From contig NZ_PIRZ01000006.1 in assembly GCF_003048575.1 (NCBI RefSeq), positions 62,001 through 126,000 on the forward strand: a DNA stretch of 64,000 nucleotides, read 5' to 3'. Shown in pieces: positions 1 to 9,812 of this stretch. The notes beneath the pieces were generated by a model, which was given only the letters and a program-made list of their open reading frames with translations, ran no database searches and was not told the origin of the DNA. How positions within the stretch are numbered: position 1 is the stretch's first letter; each line of letters opens with the position of its first letter. The DNA is from Campylobacter concisus. GTDB taxonomy: Bacteria > Campylobacterota > Campylobacteria > Campylobacterales > Campylobacteraceae. Made by a program: the position numbers and the translations under genes.

Positions 1-161
1 GGATTTTAGTAGTGACACTCATGCAAATTTTCGTAGACGAAAAACAAATTTTCTCGCTCACGTCAGTGATCATCGGTACTTTTGTCTTTGTCTTGGTACG
101 AAGTATCATCTTACTGCTGATCCCATACAAAATAACTAAAGTCGGTAAGAAAAAGGCTTAA
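1..161 (+). CDS. C-terminal end of a membrane protein (partial)
   Basis: The reading frame is open from the window edge (first full codon at base 3) to TAA at 159-161. The 52 visible residues hold one strongly hydrophobic segment (around SVIIGTFVFVLVRSIILLLI) followed by a basic tail ending KVGKKKA, as expected for the last membrane span and cytoplasmic tail of an inner-membrane protein. Its last bases overlap the end of the convergent AAA ATPase gene. The family cannot be named from this fragment. Confidence 0.5.
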   Translation, partial: ILVVTLMQIFVDEKQIFSLTSVIIGTFVFVLVRSIILLLIPYKITKVGKKKA

Positions 162-1891
162 GAGCCAAATCCCATCTTTTTATCCTCACCAAAGCTAGAG
201 TTTAGCTCGCGCTCTATCGTGGTTTTAAAGTCCTCAAAGGTAAAGATCCCATCATCTTTTATAGCGACTTTCAAAGCGGTATTTTTTAGTGCAAGGACGA
301 TCTGCGCGCCACTTAGGTTAAACTCAGCCAGTCTTTCTACGCTAAAGCCATCTTCAAAGCTCGCATTTTCAGGCAAAATTTTACGCCAAATGGCAAGCCT
401 GCCGTTAAAATCAGGCTTTTTAAACTCGATCTTATAATCAAACCTTCTAGAAAACGCCACATCAAGGCTTTGCAAGAAATTTGTCGTGGCGATCAGCACG
501 CCTTCAAAACGCTCGATCTGCTCTAAGAAGATATTTTGCATTTGATTATGCATCTTTTCAGCCCCGCTCGAGCTCTCCACTCTCGTGCTTAAAAACTGAT
601 CGGCCTCGTTTAGCAAGAGCACCGGCTCGCTGCCACTTTTTTTGCAAATTTCTTTGTAAGTATCAAAAATTTTCCTTACATTTTGCTCGCTCTCGCCGAC
701 ATATTTGCTTAAAATTTTTGAGCAGTCAAAGCTTAAAATTTGCTTCTTTAGGCTTTTTGCAAGCCCAACGGCGCTCATGGTTTTACCAGTGCCAGGCTCA
801 CCGTAAAAGATAATCTTGGCGTCTATGTTTTTTCTAGTTTTTATGCCCCAGCTACTAAGTCTAGCGAGCACTTTTTTATCGACTTGCTTTAGTATCGTGC
901 TTAAAAGCTGCTTTGTCTTTTCGTTTAGCACGACGTCTTCTAGGCTCGTTACTGGCTCAATGAGCTCAAAAATTTCTTGCTCTTTTACCAGGCTTTCGAT
1001 CTTGATTTTCTTGCTATTTTTGTCATTTTTTGGGTGCATTATGCTTTGCAAAATTTCTTCATTTATAAAAAAGCTCTTGCTTACATTGCCATAAGCGTTT
1101 AAAACCTCGTCGTAGTCAATGAGTGCGCTCTCGATGAGCCTTGAGCCATCCTCTAAAAGAGTACGATTTTTGATGCGTTCAAGCTCATCTTTGCTTATTA
1201 GCCCAACTAGCGTGTTTAGGTCGCGACCATTTTCAAAGTCGCCCGCGTACTCCTCTTTTAAAAGGGCTAAAAATATGATCTGCTCTTTTTCGTCAAGTGA
1301 GTTTTCTTTAAAAATTTGCTCTATCTTTAGGCTGATCTTGCTTAGTTTTACACGCTCATTGATTCGCTTTGTAAGCTCAGAAATTTGCTCATTTATCCGC
1401 TTTTTGGCATCACTTGAGCTGTTTTCAAAAATGGCAGCCTTTGAGTAAAGCTCCACCTTTAAAAACTGATCTTTTAAATACTCCAAATGATCTTCATATG
1501 GCGTAAGCTCTGGCAAATTTATATCAGCGTTGCCATCTTCAAGAATTTTTAAAAATGTGGCTGATAGAGAAATTTCAGAATGAAGCAACGAAAGAAGCCC
1601 TTGAGCTGAAGCCCTTTGCGTGCTCTCAGGTATTTTAAAAAGACTATAATTTTGTACAATCCAACCGCTATCAAGCAAATTTTTTATAAATTTTAGATAC
1701 AAAAGCTGCTTATCATTTTGTGTGCCAAAGACTGCTCCAAGTAGCTCAAAAACGCTCATATTAGCCGTTCCTTGCACATAAGCTTTACTTAGATATTTTA
1801 AAATTTCTCCCTCTTCATCGCCACACTTTATCAGCTCGTAAATTTTGCTTTTTTTGAGGTCCTGGTTTAAAAAATCAAGCAAGTATTTCAC
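158..1891 (-). CDS. AAA-family ATPase
   Basis: A 577-residue protein with an AAA module in its C-terminal half. Walker A GEPGTGKT lies near residue 362. A Walker B-like LLLNEADQF near residue 426 has Asn where most AAA proteins have the first Asp. A sensor-like ATTN and an arginine-rich SRRFD follow. The N-terminal ~300 residues are helical and charged with no recognised domain. The start is GTG, and its G is shared with the TAG stop of the upstream acyl-CoA ligase gene, so translation is probably coupled. It is likely a cytoplasmic remodelling ATPase; the substrate is unknown. Confidence 0.8.
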   Translation of the reverse strand: MKYLLDFLNQDLKKSKIYELIKCGDEEGEILKYLSKAYVQGTANMSVFELLGAVFGTQNDKQLLYLKFIKNLLDSGWIVQNYSLFKIPESTQRASAQGLLSLLHSEISLSATFLKILEDGNADINLPELTPYEDHLEYLKDQFLKVELYSKAAIFENSSSDAKKRINEQISELTKRINERVKLSKISLKIEQIFKENSLDEKEQIIFLALLKEEYAGDFENGRDLNTLVGLISKDELERIKNRTLLEDGSRLIESALIDYDEVLNAYGNVSKSFFINEEILQSIMHPKNDKNSKKIKIESLVKEQEIFELIEPVTSLEDVVLNEKTKQLLSTILKQVDKKVLARLSSWGIKTRKNIDAKIIFYGEPGTGKTMSAVGLAKSLKKQILSFDCSKILSKYVGESEQNVRKIFDTYKEICKKSGSEPVLLLNEADQFLSTRVESSSGAEKMHNQMQNIFLEQIERFEGVLIATTNFLQSLDVAFSRRFDYKIEFKKPDFNGRLAIWRKILPENASFEDGFSVERLAEFNLSGAQIVLALKNTALKVAIKDDGIFTFEDFKTTIERELNSSFGEDKKMGFGS

Positions 1892-3567
1892 TAAAATTTA
1901 TCCTTCATCTGCTCTATTTGTTCTTTTAATACACGTTTTAGCACCTTACCAGTGGCATTTCTAGGCAACTCTTCGGCAAAATAGATACTCTTTGGTATCT
2001 TGAAATTCGCTAAATTTTTCTTCAAATGCTCTCTTACTGTTTTTTCATCAAGATCCATGCCATCTTTTACTTGTATGAAAGCAACGACCTCTTCATCAGC
2101 ATGTACATCTTTTACGCCAATTACCGCTGTTGCTTCAACTGCTTCAAGTTTGTAAATGACTTCTTCTATCTCACGCGGATAGATATTAATGCCCTTTGAT
2201 ATGATGAGGTCTTTTTTACGATCAACGATATAGATAAAGCCCTCTTCATCGACTTTGCCAAGATCTCCGGTCTTTAACCAGCCATTTATTATGGTCTCAT
2301 CAGTGATGCTTGGCATACCATAGTAGCCTTGCATAACGCAGTCGCCCTTTACAATGATCTCGCCTATCTGGCCAACTGGAAGCTCCATCATCTCATCATT
2401 TACGATCTTTACCTCATAACCATCAAGCACAGGCCCTACACTTAAAAGCTTTTGTTTATCATATAAATTTGCAGCTACGACTGGCGAGCATTCGCTAAGT
2501 CCATATCCCTCAACAAGTGTTGCACGCGGAAATTTCACTCTAAAGTCATCTATCGTCTGCTTTGCAAGCGGAGCTGCACCACTTACAAATAATCTAATGC
2601 GGTTAAACCATCTAAAATACCAAGGAATTTTAGCCTTACCGATAGCTGTATAGATGGCTGGGATTCCCAAAAATACAGTTACACGCTTTAGTAAAGTTTG
2701 TTTTAGTACATTTGAAAATGGAAATACTGATTTTACAAGAACCATCGAAGCGCTCGCAAATATCGGAAGCAACACCATTGCAGTTAGTGTAAAACTATGA
2801 AACATCGGTAAAAAGACTATGAAACGATCACTTTTTTTTACTATGAAACGATCATGAGCTCCAATTAAATTTGAAAAGATATTTTTATAGCTTATCATCG
2901 CGCCTTTTGGCTTGCCAGTAGTGCCTGAAGTGTAAATTATATGCATTAAATCATCTATTACCGGATACTTTGTGATACTAAGAGCGTATTTATGATTTAG
3001 AGTTTCTATAAAATTTATGTTTTTAACAAGGCCATTATTTTCATAGCCCTTGCTCATATCCTCTTTTGAAATTTGAGGAGTTGAAGTAAGATACGCGCTC
3101 TCGCCATACTCTTCGTCAGTGTCTATATATTCATCCTTTGAGGCACTTTGAAGTTTCTTTGGTATTGCTCCGATCCAGATTATCTTTCTTAAAATTTCAA
3201 GCTCATTTAATGCGATTAACTCTTTTGCAAGCGAGCTAGAAGCAAAAAGCACCTTTGCACCGCAATCATTTATGATATATTCAAACTCGTTTGCTTTTAA
3301 AAAAGTATTCATAGGCACTGCAATACCGCCTATTGCGGTTATCGCAAGGTATGAGATGATAAATTCTTTCGAGTTTGTAACCGCCATAGCTACTTTATCA
3401 CCAAATTTTACTCCAGCAAGTTGCAAATAAGCTGCCACTTTATCGATATTTTGCTTTAATTCGCGATATTTTAGCTTCTCTTTTTCTTCAAAAAGAACTA
3501 CTTGATTTGGATTTTCCTTTGCTACTTTGGTTAAAATTTCATAAAAATTATTATAAGAGTATCGCAT
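1891..3567 (-). CDS. Long-chain acyl-CoA ligase (AMP-binding)
   Basis: This 558-residue member of the ANL adenylate-forming superfamily should activate a fatty or other carboxylic acid with ATP to an acyl-AMP and then a thioester. The P-loop-like signature YTSGTTGKPKGAM is near residue 211, with YGLSECSP in the middle and a C-terminal GWLKTGDLGKVDEEG plus DRKKDLIISKG, the usual hinge region. The catalytic Lys is in NATGKVLKR near the end. It lies 12 bases after a FadL-type porin gene, which suggests uptake and activation of external fatty acids. Chain-length specificity cannot be read from the sequence. Confidence 0.85.
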   Translation of the reverse strand: MRYSYNNFYEILTKVAKENPNQVVLFEEKEKLKYRELKQNIDKVAAYLQLAGVKFGDKVAMAVTNSKEFIISYLAITAIGGIAVPMNTFLKANEFEYIINDCGAKVLFASSSLAKELIALNELEILRKIIWIGAIPKKLQSASKDEYIDTDEEYGESAYLTSTPQISKEDMSKGYENNGLVKNINFIETLNHKYALSITKYPVIDDLMHIIYTSGTTGKPKGAMISYKNIFSNLIGAHDRFIVKKSDRFIVFLPMFHSFTLTAMVLLPIFASASMVLVKSVFPFSNVLKQTLLKRVTVFLGIPAIYTAIGKAKIPWYFRWFNRIRLFVSGAAPLAKQTIDDFRVKFPRATLVEGYGLSECSPVVAANLYDKQKLLSVGPVLDGYEVKIVNDEMMELPVGQIGEIIVKGDCVMQGYYGMPSITDETIINGWLKTGDLGKVDEEGFIYIVDRKKDLIISKGINIYPREIEEVIYKLEAVEATAVIGVKDVHADEEVVAFIQVKDGMDLDEKTVREHLKKNLANFKIPKSIYFAEELPRNATGKVLKRVLKEQIEQMKDKF

Positions 3568-3579
3568 TATTAACCCTAA

Positions 3580-4812
3580 CTAAAATGTATATTTAAAAGT
3601 CGTACCAAGGATTTGGATCGTACCAGTATCAAATTCCCCTGACATTTTTGTAGCAATACTGTTGGTAATACCTGTCGCACGCTTCTTATCACGGTGTTGA
3701 TAGACATATCCAAGTGCCATTTCAAGATTTGGTGTAAATTTATAATTTACCCCAAGAGAATACACCTTAGATGTAGTATTTGGAAGCTCTAAGCCAGTAT
3801 GCTTACTACTTGTAATGTCTTCATCATAGGCAAAGCCAGCCATTAGTCTAAATTTTTCATTGACATCATAGGCAAGGCCTAGTCTATATGTATTTGTATC
3901 TTTTGCATTTTTTATGACTGGATCGTCCATGAATCTTGCAAAAGCTGGATGCGAGTGAGCTGGACCTTTATCCATGTATTCAAAGTCATAGCCTTTAAAT
4001 TTAGACCAATACGTCCTCTCAAAAGCTAGTAAAAGAGTAAAGTCGCTAAATTTATAGCCAGCAGCAAGTACAAGCTGAGCAGGAAGTGGGATCTCAACTT
4101 TTGTTTTGCCATGATAGCTTATAGGAGATAGCGCTCCGTTAAAATCAGCATCTGTATGGCCTTTAAGTTCTAAATTTACATTTGAGCGGTAAGTAACAGC
4201 AAAGCTTAAATCCTCAATAGGTCTATAAGTAAGTGCAACATTATAGCCATAGCCCATACCATCGCCTTTTATCTCTCTGTAGCCTATTCGTCCAAAGTCA
4301 CTTGCTATCTTACCTTTGGTGTAAACACCTCTAGCACCAAGAGCAACGGCGAGCTTATCGTTTATGCGGTAAGCTACGGTTGGATTTAGTTCAACAACTT
4401 GCAGCTTAAACCTTTTAGCGGTAAATGCGGTAGCTGGATCCTCCCATGATACACCAACAGCAGCAGGAACGGCAAGAGCTAAACCGAATTTCCAGTTTTC
4501 ATAAATTTCTGGCGTTACAAAACTAAATGTACCAGCTAGTGAGTCAAATTTTTCTGACTTGTAGCTTTTGCCACTATCACTTTTAAACTCAAGCTTATTT
4601 ATATGAAACCAGCCAAGGGTACCTTCTATGTGATGGCGTCCATCTAAAAACATCATATTTGCAGGGTTAAAATACGCCGCATCAGCCCCAAAACTAAAGG
4701 CTACGTTACTAGCAGCAAGACCTAAAGAATCAGCACTTTGCTCAGGAACTTTATAACCTCCAGCATTTAGCAAAGTAGATGTTGCAATAATGCTTAATAG
4801 CACTTTTTTCAT
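3580..4812 (-). CDS. FadL/OMPP1-family outer-membrane transporter
   Basis: A 410-residue outer-membrane beta-barrel with a cleavable signal peptide ([18 protein letters not shown]). The mature N-terminus continues with [18 protein letters not shown] and the NPANMMFL motif typical of the FadL hatch domain. The rest alternates short hydrophobic strands and ends in an aromatic residue (TFKYTF), as required for barrel assembly. The family moves long-chain fatty acids or other hydrophobic compounds across the outer membrane. Its ATG overlaps the stop of nfo (ATGA), and an acyl-CoA ligase gene follows. Confidence 0.88.
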   Translation of the reverse strand: MKKVLLSIIATSTLLNAGGYKVPEQSADSLGLAASNVAFSFGADAAYFNPANMMFLDGRHHIEGTLGWFHINKLEFKSDSGKSYKSEKFDSLAGTFSFVTPEIYENWKFGLALAVPAAVGVSWEDPATAFTAKRFKLQVVELNPTVAYRINDKLAVALGARGVYTKGKIASDFGRIGYREIKGDGMGYGYNVALTYRPIEDLSFAVTYRSNVNLELKGHTDADFNGALSPISYHGKTKVEIPLPAQLVLAAGYKFSDFTLLLAFERTYWSKFKGYDFEYMDKGPAHSHPAFARFMDDPVIKNAKDTNTYRLGLAYDVNEKFRLMAGFAYDEDITSSKHTGLELPNTTSKVYSLGVNYKFTPNLEMALGYVYQHRDKKRATGITNSIATKMSGEFDTGTIQILGTTFKYTF

Positions 4813-5660
4813 AGTTTTTCCTTTTCGAAATTTCTTAAAATTTTTATCTCGTCTTCCCAGATACTCTCGTCAATCGTCTCTAATATTAAAGGAATTTCGC
4901 CTATTTTATCATCATTTATTATATTTTTAAAAGCACTAAATCCAAGCTCACCCTTGCCAAGACTCTCGTGCCTATCTTTTTTCGAGCCAAGCCCAAATTT
5001 TGCATCATTTAAATGCATGCCGGATAAAAATTTATAGCCGATGATCGCATCAAATTCCCCCATCGTCTTGGCATAGGCCTCTTTGCTTCTTAGATCATAT
5101 CCAGCAGCAAATGCGTGACAGGTATCAAAGCAAACACCAACTCTGCTCTCATCGTCTACTCGCTCTATCAAATAAGCAATCTGCTTAAAACTAAAGCCTA
5201 AATTTGAACCTTGTGCAGCTGTATTTTCGATGACTAGCTTTACACCGCTTGTACGTTTAAGTGCCATGTTCATGCAGCTTGCGATATTATCTAAGCACTC
5301 TTTTTCGCTTATTTGTTTTAGATGTGAGCCTGGATGAAAATTTAAAAGCTCTAGCCCAAGCTTACTGGCGCGATCTATCTCATCTATAAAGGCTTCAAGC
5401 GACTTTGCTCTTGCATCCTCATCTGGATGGCCTAAATTTATCAAGTAGCTACTGTGCGGCAAAACATGCTTTGTGCTTATGCCAGAAATTTTTAGATTTT
5501 CTTTAAACTGCTCTATTTCACTGGCGCTTAGCTCTTTTGCATTCCACTGCCGTTGATTTTTTGTAAAAAGCGCAAAGGCATTTGCTCCTATTTTTGCAGC
5601 ATTTAAAGGTGCATTAAACACACCCCCAGCCGCACTTACGTGAGCTCCGATGTATCTCAT
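4809..5660 (-). CDS. nfo: Endonuclease IV (AP endonuclease)
   Basis: A 283-residue metal-dependent AP endonuclease that cuts DNA 5' of abasic sites in base-excision repair. The TIM-barrel family signatures are all present: [13 protein letters not shown] at the N-terminus, [34 protein letters not shown], and [17 protein letters not shown] with ILETID near the end. These supply the usual trinuclear zinc ligands. Length matches the family. Start and stop both form 4-base ATGA overlaps with neighbours, so it is translated as part of the operon. Confidence 0.96.
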   Translation of the reverse strand: MRYIGAHVSAAGGVFNAPLNAAKIGANAFALFTKNQRQWNAKELSASEIEQFKENLKISGISTKHVLPHSSYLINLGHPDEDARAKSLEAFIDEIDRASKLGLELLNFHPGSHLKQISEKECLDNIASCMNMALKRTSGVKLVIENTAAQGSNLGFSFKQIAYLIERVDDESRVGVCFDTCHAFAAGYDLRSKEAYAKTMGEFDAIIGYKFLSGMHLNDAKFGLGSKKDRHESLGKGELGFSAFKNIINDDKIGEIPLILETIDESIWEDEIKILRNFEKEKL

Positions 5661-6127
5661 TTTAACTCTTTTATTATCACTCTTATTTTGTTTTTGCTAT
5701 CTATAAATTTGACGTAGTTATCGCAAACCTCGTATTTTATAAAATATGAACTTAGATCTTGACTAAAACCACACTCCGTATTCACCAATCCTTTGCCATC
5801 ATAAATCTTTTCTTTTTGCAAAATTTCTTCAAAAAGGCTCTCATAATGCGGGGCTAGAAAAAATTTCTCATTAAACTCAGTCTTATTAAAACAAGCGCTA
5901 TTTATGCAAATTTTATCTCTTATGTTTATGTTTGCGGTGTTTACGCCAGAGCTATAAATTTGTAAATTTAGCTCATTTTTATATTTATGGAAAAATCCAA
6001 CATCATTTATCTTTATCATCGGAGAAAATAAAGTAACTTGAAAAGCTTGTGAATTTTGCGGCGTTTTAGTAGCCACGCAACCTGTAAAAATAAAAACAGA
6101 CAACAAAGTAAATAAAAAATTTTTCAA
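5657..6127 (-). CDS. Putative lipoprotein
   Basis: A 156-residue protein with a lipoprotein signal peptide: a short basic start, a hydrophobic stretch and FTGC, so Cys17 would be lipidated. After the Cys the chain is polar. It has further Cys residues, including a CINSAC pair in the middle, that could form periplasmic disulfides. No family is recognised. It is the first gene of the operon leading to nfo, whose ATG overlaps its TGA stop. Confidence 0.75.
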   Translation of the reverse strand: MKNFLFTLLSVFIFTGCVATKTPQNSQAFQVTLFSPMIKINDVGFFHKYKNELNLQIYSSGVNTANINIRDKICINSACFNKTEFNEKFFLAPHYESLFEEILQKEKIYDGKGLVNTECGFSQDLSSYFIKYEVCDNYVKFIDSKNKIRVIIKELK

Positions 6128-6167
6128 AAATTTTTCCTTATTAATCTAAAATTAAGTATAAAAGAAA

Positions 6168-6173
6168 TATAAT
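6168..6173 (+). promoter_or_regulatory. Candidate -10 box of the tRNA-Glu promoter
   Basis: A perfect TATAAT sits 22 bases before the tRNA-Glu 5' end, with an AT-rich upstream stretch and no clear -35, as is usual for sigma-70 promoters in Campylobacter. Confidence 0.5.
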
Positions 6174-6195
6174 CCCAACTTCATAACCGACATGT

Positions 6196-6270
6196 GGCCC
6201 ATTCGTCTAGCGGTTAGGACATCGCCCTTTCACGGCGGTAACACGAGTTCGAGTCTCGTATGGGTCACCA
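6196..6270 (+). tRNA. tRNA-Glu (anticodon UUC)
   Basis: A 75-nt cloverleaf. The acceptor GGCCCAT pairs with ATGGGTC (one G-U pair), the anticodon loop CTTTCAC holds TTC, and the T arm has GTTCGAGTC. CCA is encoded. It stands alone between the lipoprotein gene and mntP. Confidence 0.96.
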
Positions 6271-6353
6271 CTTCTAAAAATCAAAATCTTATCCATATAA
6301 GCTTTAAAATATAGTTAATCTTAAATATTATTTTTAATTGTTATTTTAAATTT

Positions 6354-6914
6354 TTATTGAACCGCGCCGCTTTCAATTAAATGCGTTATTAAAATTTTAA
6401 AACCTAGAAAAATTAATATCGCTCCTCCCAAAAAGAGCGCCTTTTTCTCTAAAATTTCACCCATAAATTTACCTATATAAAAAGCAATCAAACTTAATGC
6501 AAAGCAGAATACACCGATGATGAGCGAGCTTTGAAAGATATTTATCTCTTCAAAGCTAAGTGTGACGCCAACGGCAAGAGCATCCACACTAGTAGCAAAT
6601 GCTCCATATAAAATAGTCTTAAATCCTATCTTAAGATACTCACACTCCTCTTTGCTACAGGCCTCTTTAAACATTCTAAAACCAAGAAAACAGAGTATAA
6701 AAAATGCGACGAAATGATCAACCGAGCTTATAAATTTTGCAAAACTAACACCTAAAAGATAACCAAGAAGCGGCATAAGAAACTGAAAAAAGCCAAGCAT
6801 AAAAGCAATAAATAAAATTTTATTAAGAGCTAAATTTTTATACCTTGCACCATTCGCCATATTTAGTGCCGCACTATCCATACTAAGAGCGAAGCTAAGA
6901 AGTAAAAGTTGCAT
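6354..6914 (-). CDS. mntP: Manganese efflux pump MntP
   Basis: A 186-residue inner-membrane protein with six predicted hydrophobic segments. It carries the two family Asp motifs, [12 protein letters not shown] near the N-terminus and [14 protein letters not shown] in the middle, which line the ion path in MntP (formerly DUF204/YebN). The family exports Mn2+ to relieve manganese stress. The gene is monocistronic and divergent from the DUF4197 gene. No yybP-ykoY riboswitch-like leader was recognised in the short upstream region. Confidence 0.93.
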   Translation of the reverse strand: MQLLLLSFALSMDSAALNMANGARYKNLALNKILFIAFMLGFFQFLMPLLGYLLGVSFAKFISSVDHFVAFFILCFLGFRMFKEACSKEECEYLKIGFKTILYGAFATSVDALAVGVTLSFEEINIFQSSLIIGVFCFALSLIAFYIGKFMGEILEKKALFLGGAILIFLGFKILITHLIESGAVQ

Positions 6915-6939
6915 AATCTTCCTTTAGAAAAAAGGGTGA

Positions 6940-6945
6940 ATTCTA
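6940..6945 (-). promoter_or_regulatory. Candidate -10 box for mntP
   Basis: On the minus strand this reads TAGAAT, 25 bases before the mntP ATG, with an A-rich upstream region and AAGGA as ribosome binding site. Confidence 0.35.
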
Positions 6946-6989
6946 GTGCAAAAAGATTAAATTTATTTTAAGTGTTTAGATATTTTTTG

Positions 6990-6995
6990 TATGAT
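6990..6995 (+). promoter_or_regulatory. Candidate -10 box for the DUF4197 gene
   Basis: TATGAT lies 29 bases before the ATG, after a T-run of the kind seen in Campylobacter promoters. The ribosome binding site is AAGGAGAG. Confidence 0.35.
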
Positions 6996-7024
6996 TTTGC
7001 TCTAAATTTTAAAAAGGAGAGAAG

Positions 7025-7774
7025 ATGAAAAGATCTCTTGTTGTTCTTTGTGGCGCGCTTGCTTTAAATTTACAAGCCGCAAGTATGGATGATATGATAA
7101 ATAAAGGCGTCAAAATCGCTACTCACGCATCAAGCGACGACTATAAAAGCTTAGTTAGTGAAGCACTAAATGCCGCTGTTAGCGAGCTTTCAAAAGAGGG
7201 CTTTATAAACAACGCCACAGCTAAAATCCCGCTTCCAAAAAGCCTTGAGATGGCGTCAAATTTAGCCAAAAAAGTAGGCGGCGAAAAGTGGGCGCAGGAT
7301 CTTAGCAAGTCGATAAACAATGCCGCGACCACGGCCGTGCCAAAGGCTGCTGAAATTTTTAGTGATAGCATAAAAAATATGAGCGAAGCAGATGTCAAAA
7401 AGCTCTTTAACGGCGGTAGTGACAGCGTTACGAAGTATTTAGAGAAAAGCTCAAGCCAAAAGCTAAAGGCGGCATTTGCGCCGATAATTGAAAAAATGAT
7501 GAGTGATAATAGCTTCGCGACTGCCTATAATGGGCTAAATTCTTTCATCGGCAACTCAGCAAAAAACAACGAAACGATAAAATCAGTAAAGAGCCTAGCT
7601 AAAAATTTAGGTGCAAGCGAGTATGTACCAGATGACGGCGAGGATCTAAACGCCTATATCACAAGAAAGACGCTAGATGGACTATTTAACGTGATGAGCG
7701 AGAAGGAAAAGGGGCTAAGAAGCGGCTTTAGCCTAGATAGCGGCAAAAAGGTGCTAGACTCGATCTTTAAATGA
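7025..7774 (+). CDS. DUF4197 family secreted protein
   Basis: A 249-residue protein with a signal peptide (MKRSLVVLCGALALNLQA). The mature chain is mostly helical and Lys/Ala/Ser-rich. The order of blocks INKGVKIA, EALNAAVSELS, IPLPKSLEMASNLAKK and the later AAFAPIIEKMM match the DUF4197 family of periplasmic or envelope proteins of unknown function. A strong ribosome binding site (AAAGGAGAG) precedes the ATG. Its TGA overlaps the ATG of the next gene, so the two are co-translated. Confidence 0.85.
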   Translation: MKRSLVVLCGALALNLQAASMDDMINKGVKIATHASSDDYKSLVSEALNAAVSELSKEGFINNATAKIPLPKSLEMASNLAKKVGGEKWAQDLSKSINNAATTAVPKAAEIFSDSIKNMSEADVKKLFNGGSDSVTKYLEKSSSQKLKAAFAPIIEKMMSDNSFATAYNGLNSFIGNSAKNNETIKSVKSLAKNLGASEYVPDDGEDLNAYITRKTLDGLFNVMSEKEKGLRSGFSLDSGKKVLDSIFK

Positions 7775-8652
7775 AAAATTTAAGCGCGCAAAATAGAGCC
7801 GACATCGCACTCATCGTAGTTGCCATCGTTTGGGGCGCTACGTTTTTACCTATGGCAAACGCACTAAAAACAAATAGCGTCTTTGTCATGCTCTTTTGTA
7901 GATTTTTTATTTCCGCTATCTTTATGGGACTTATAGCATTTAAATTTTCTAAAATTTTTGATAAAAAAAGTGTGGTTTATGGCACTATCCTTGGCGTAGT
8001 TCTCTTTGGCTCATTTGTTGCTCAAACTTACGCTCTAAAACTTACTTTTAGCTCAAGTGTTGCCTTTATTACAGGGCTTGAGTGCGTAATAGTGCCTTTT
8101 ATGACAGCACTCATTTTCAAAAATAAAATAACCATTTTTGCTATTTTTGGTGCATTTATTGCCATTTTTGGACTATGGCTTTTAAGTGGAGCCACTCTTG
8201 CCTTAGGAGCTGGCGAGGCACTTGCCCTACTTTGTGCCATATTTTACGCACTTTACACAAGCTTAAATGGCCACTTTGTAAGAAAATGTGAGCTTTATCT
8301 ACTCGTATTTGTGGTATTTCTTACCGTCTCTTTACTCTCATTTGTCTTTGCATTTATTGAAGGTAGTGTGGTGCCAAATTACGATAGGGAATTTTTCATA
8401 GCGATATTTATCACGACGGTGATTGGCACCATATTTTGCTACTTTGTGCAAACGATCGCTCAAAGATATACAACGGCTAGTAAAGCAGCTTTATTTTTCT
8501 GCCTTGAGCCAGTCTCTGCTGGCTTTATCGGCTATTTTTTTGCTGGTGAAAAGCTAACTCTCATACAAATTTTTGGCGCGATCTTAATAATCTTTGGAGT
8601 TATTTTTAGTGAATTTGGTAAAAAATTTTTCTCTAGGTCAAAACTAGCTTAA
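7771..8652 (+). CDS. EamA/DMT-family transporter
   Basis: A 293-residue inner-membrane protein of about ten hydrophobic segments arranged as two EamA repeats. The first repeat begins IALIVVAIVWGATFLPMANAL. The second carries TASKAALFFCLEPVSAGFIGYFF, a typical repeat end. The drug/metabolite transporter superfamily exports amino acids, nucleotides or drugs; the substrate cannot be inferred. Its start overlaps the DUF4197 stop (ATGA), and its end overlaps the convergent methyltransferase gene by four bases. Confidence 0.88.
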   Translation: MKNLSAQNRADIALIVVAIVWGATFLPMANALKTNSVFVMLFCRFFISAIFMGLIAFKFSKIFDKKSVVYGTILGVVLFGSFVAQTYALKLTFSSSVAFITGLECVIVPFMTALIFKNKITIFAIFGAFIAIFGLWLLSGATLALGAGEALALLCAIFYALYTSLNGHFVRKCELYLLVFVVFLTVSLLSFVFAFIEGSVVPNYDREFFIAIFITTVIGTIFCYFVQTIAQRYTTASKAALFFCLEPVSAGFIGYFFAGEKLTLIQIFGAILIIFGVIFSEFGKKFFSRSKLA

Positions 8653-9374
8653 AAGACAAAAAGCTTCATCTGCGACTCTATCTTTTCATCTATAAACTCG
8701 CCGTCAAATCTCTCTTTTAACATCGCTAAAACCACCTTTTCATCGTAGTTTTTAGCTCCATTTATCTCAAGGTGCCAGCAGATATTTTCAGCAGCTTCTT
8801 GCACGCTTCGCCTAGCAATCCTTGTCTCATTTAAAATTTCACTCTTATAGGTAATGCCTTGCTCATTTAGCCACGCTTCAAGTCTATTTACAACATTTTT
8901 TTGAGAGAGAGTGCGTCCAAATTTTTCAAAAAATGGCTCAATCAAATCAGAGCTTCTAGGCTTATCCCAGCCAAGGTAGAGTTTTTGCTTTGCGATACTA
9001 TGAAATTTAGCAAAATCTTCATCGCTAGCAATCGCTGGACTCATTGTGCAAATAGCAATATCAAAGTACTTTGTAGGCTTAAATTCTCTCCACGAGCAAA
9101 CCTCACTGGTTAAATTTGTCACGCCAAATCTTTTTGCATCTTCATTTAAAATTTCTATCATCTTTTCTGAGCTATCTATGCCAGTTACGCTTTTGGCGGT
9201 TTTGGATAAAAATATACTCCAAACGCCCGTACCACAGCCTATATCTAAAATTTCTTTGCCGTTAAAGTCTATCCCCCAAGCCAAGGCTTTGCCATAAATT
9301 TGCTGCTGAATAGCGCTGATCTTGCCGTCAAATCTTTGGTAGTTTGACGCCTTTTTATCCCATAAATTTTGCAT
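8649..9374 (-). CDS. Class I SAM-dependent methyltransferase
   Basis: A 241-residue cytoplasmic enzyme. Motif I, EILDIGCGTGVWSIFL, is near residue 60, followed by the acidic end of beta2 in VTGIDSSEKM and a later FDIAICTMSPA at the motif IV position. The fold is clear but the substrate (small molecule, RNA or protein) is not. It is divergent from the thioesterase gene, with 45 bases between the starts. Confidence 0.85.
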   Translation of the reverse strand: MQNLWDKKASNYQRFDGKISAIQQQIYGKALAWGIDFNGKEILDIGCGTGVWSIFLSKTAKSVTGIDSSEKMIEILNEDAKRFGVTNLTSEVCSWREFKPTKYFDIAICTMSPAIASDEDFAKFHSIAKQKLYLGWDKPRSSDLIEPFFEKFGRTLSQKNVVNRLEAWLNEQGITYKSEILNETRIARRSVQEAAENICWHLEINGAKNYDEKVVLAMLKERFDGEFIDEKIESQMKLFVF

Positions 9375-9419
9375 TTTAGCTCCTCTTTTTGGTTATAATT
9401 TTAGCAAAAAAGGTCAAAA

Positions 9420-9812
9420 ATGAGAGATTTTATATATCGCGTCATCATCCCGCCACAAGCCATAGATATGCACGGACATATGAATAATGTCTATTATTTC
9501 ACTCTTATGCAAGAGGCTGCATTCGCACACTCTGCTGCGGTTGGCGACACGGTCGAGGCGCAGTATAAAAGGGGTGAAATTTGGCTCATTAGAAAAAATG
9601 AAGCCAAATATATAAAAAGCGTAAAATTAATGGATGAGATAGAAATCCACACTTACACGCAAGCTGAGGGCAAGGCGACTTCTTGTAGATACTTTGAGTT
9701 TAAAAAAGATGGCAAGCTAATAGCAACTGGCAAGACCGAGTTTGTTTACGTTGATCTAAAAACAAATCGCCCAAAAGCCATTCCAGCTGAGGTCATCGCT
9801 CTTTACTCGTGA
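9420..9812 (+). CDS. Acyl-CoA thioesterase (hot-dog fold, 4HBT type)
   Basis: A 130-residue single hot-dog domain. The active-site block IDMHGHMNNVYYFTLMQEAA follows the 4-hydroxybenzoyl-CoA thioesterase pattern (Asp, then GH, then Asn), and a central helix carries the acyl pocket. The family hydrolyses acyl-CoA or acyl-ACP thioesters. The last ten bases overlap the convergent Fur-family gene. The natural substrate is unknown. Confidence 0.88.
   Translation: MRDFIYRVIIPPQAIDMHGHMNNVYYFTLMQEAAFAHSAAVGDTVEAQYKRGEIWLIRKNEAKYIKSVKLMDEIEIHTYTQAEGKATSCRYFEFKKDGKLIATGKTEFVYVDLKTNRPKAIPAEVIALYS

Noticed and set aside
481-813. 110-codon plus-strand ORF inside the AAA ATPase gene
   Set aside because: Shadow of the opposite strand; composition is not protein-like and the ATPase motifs are on the minus strand.
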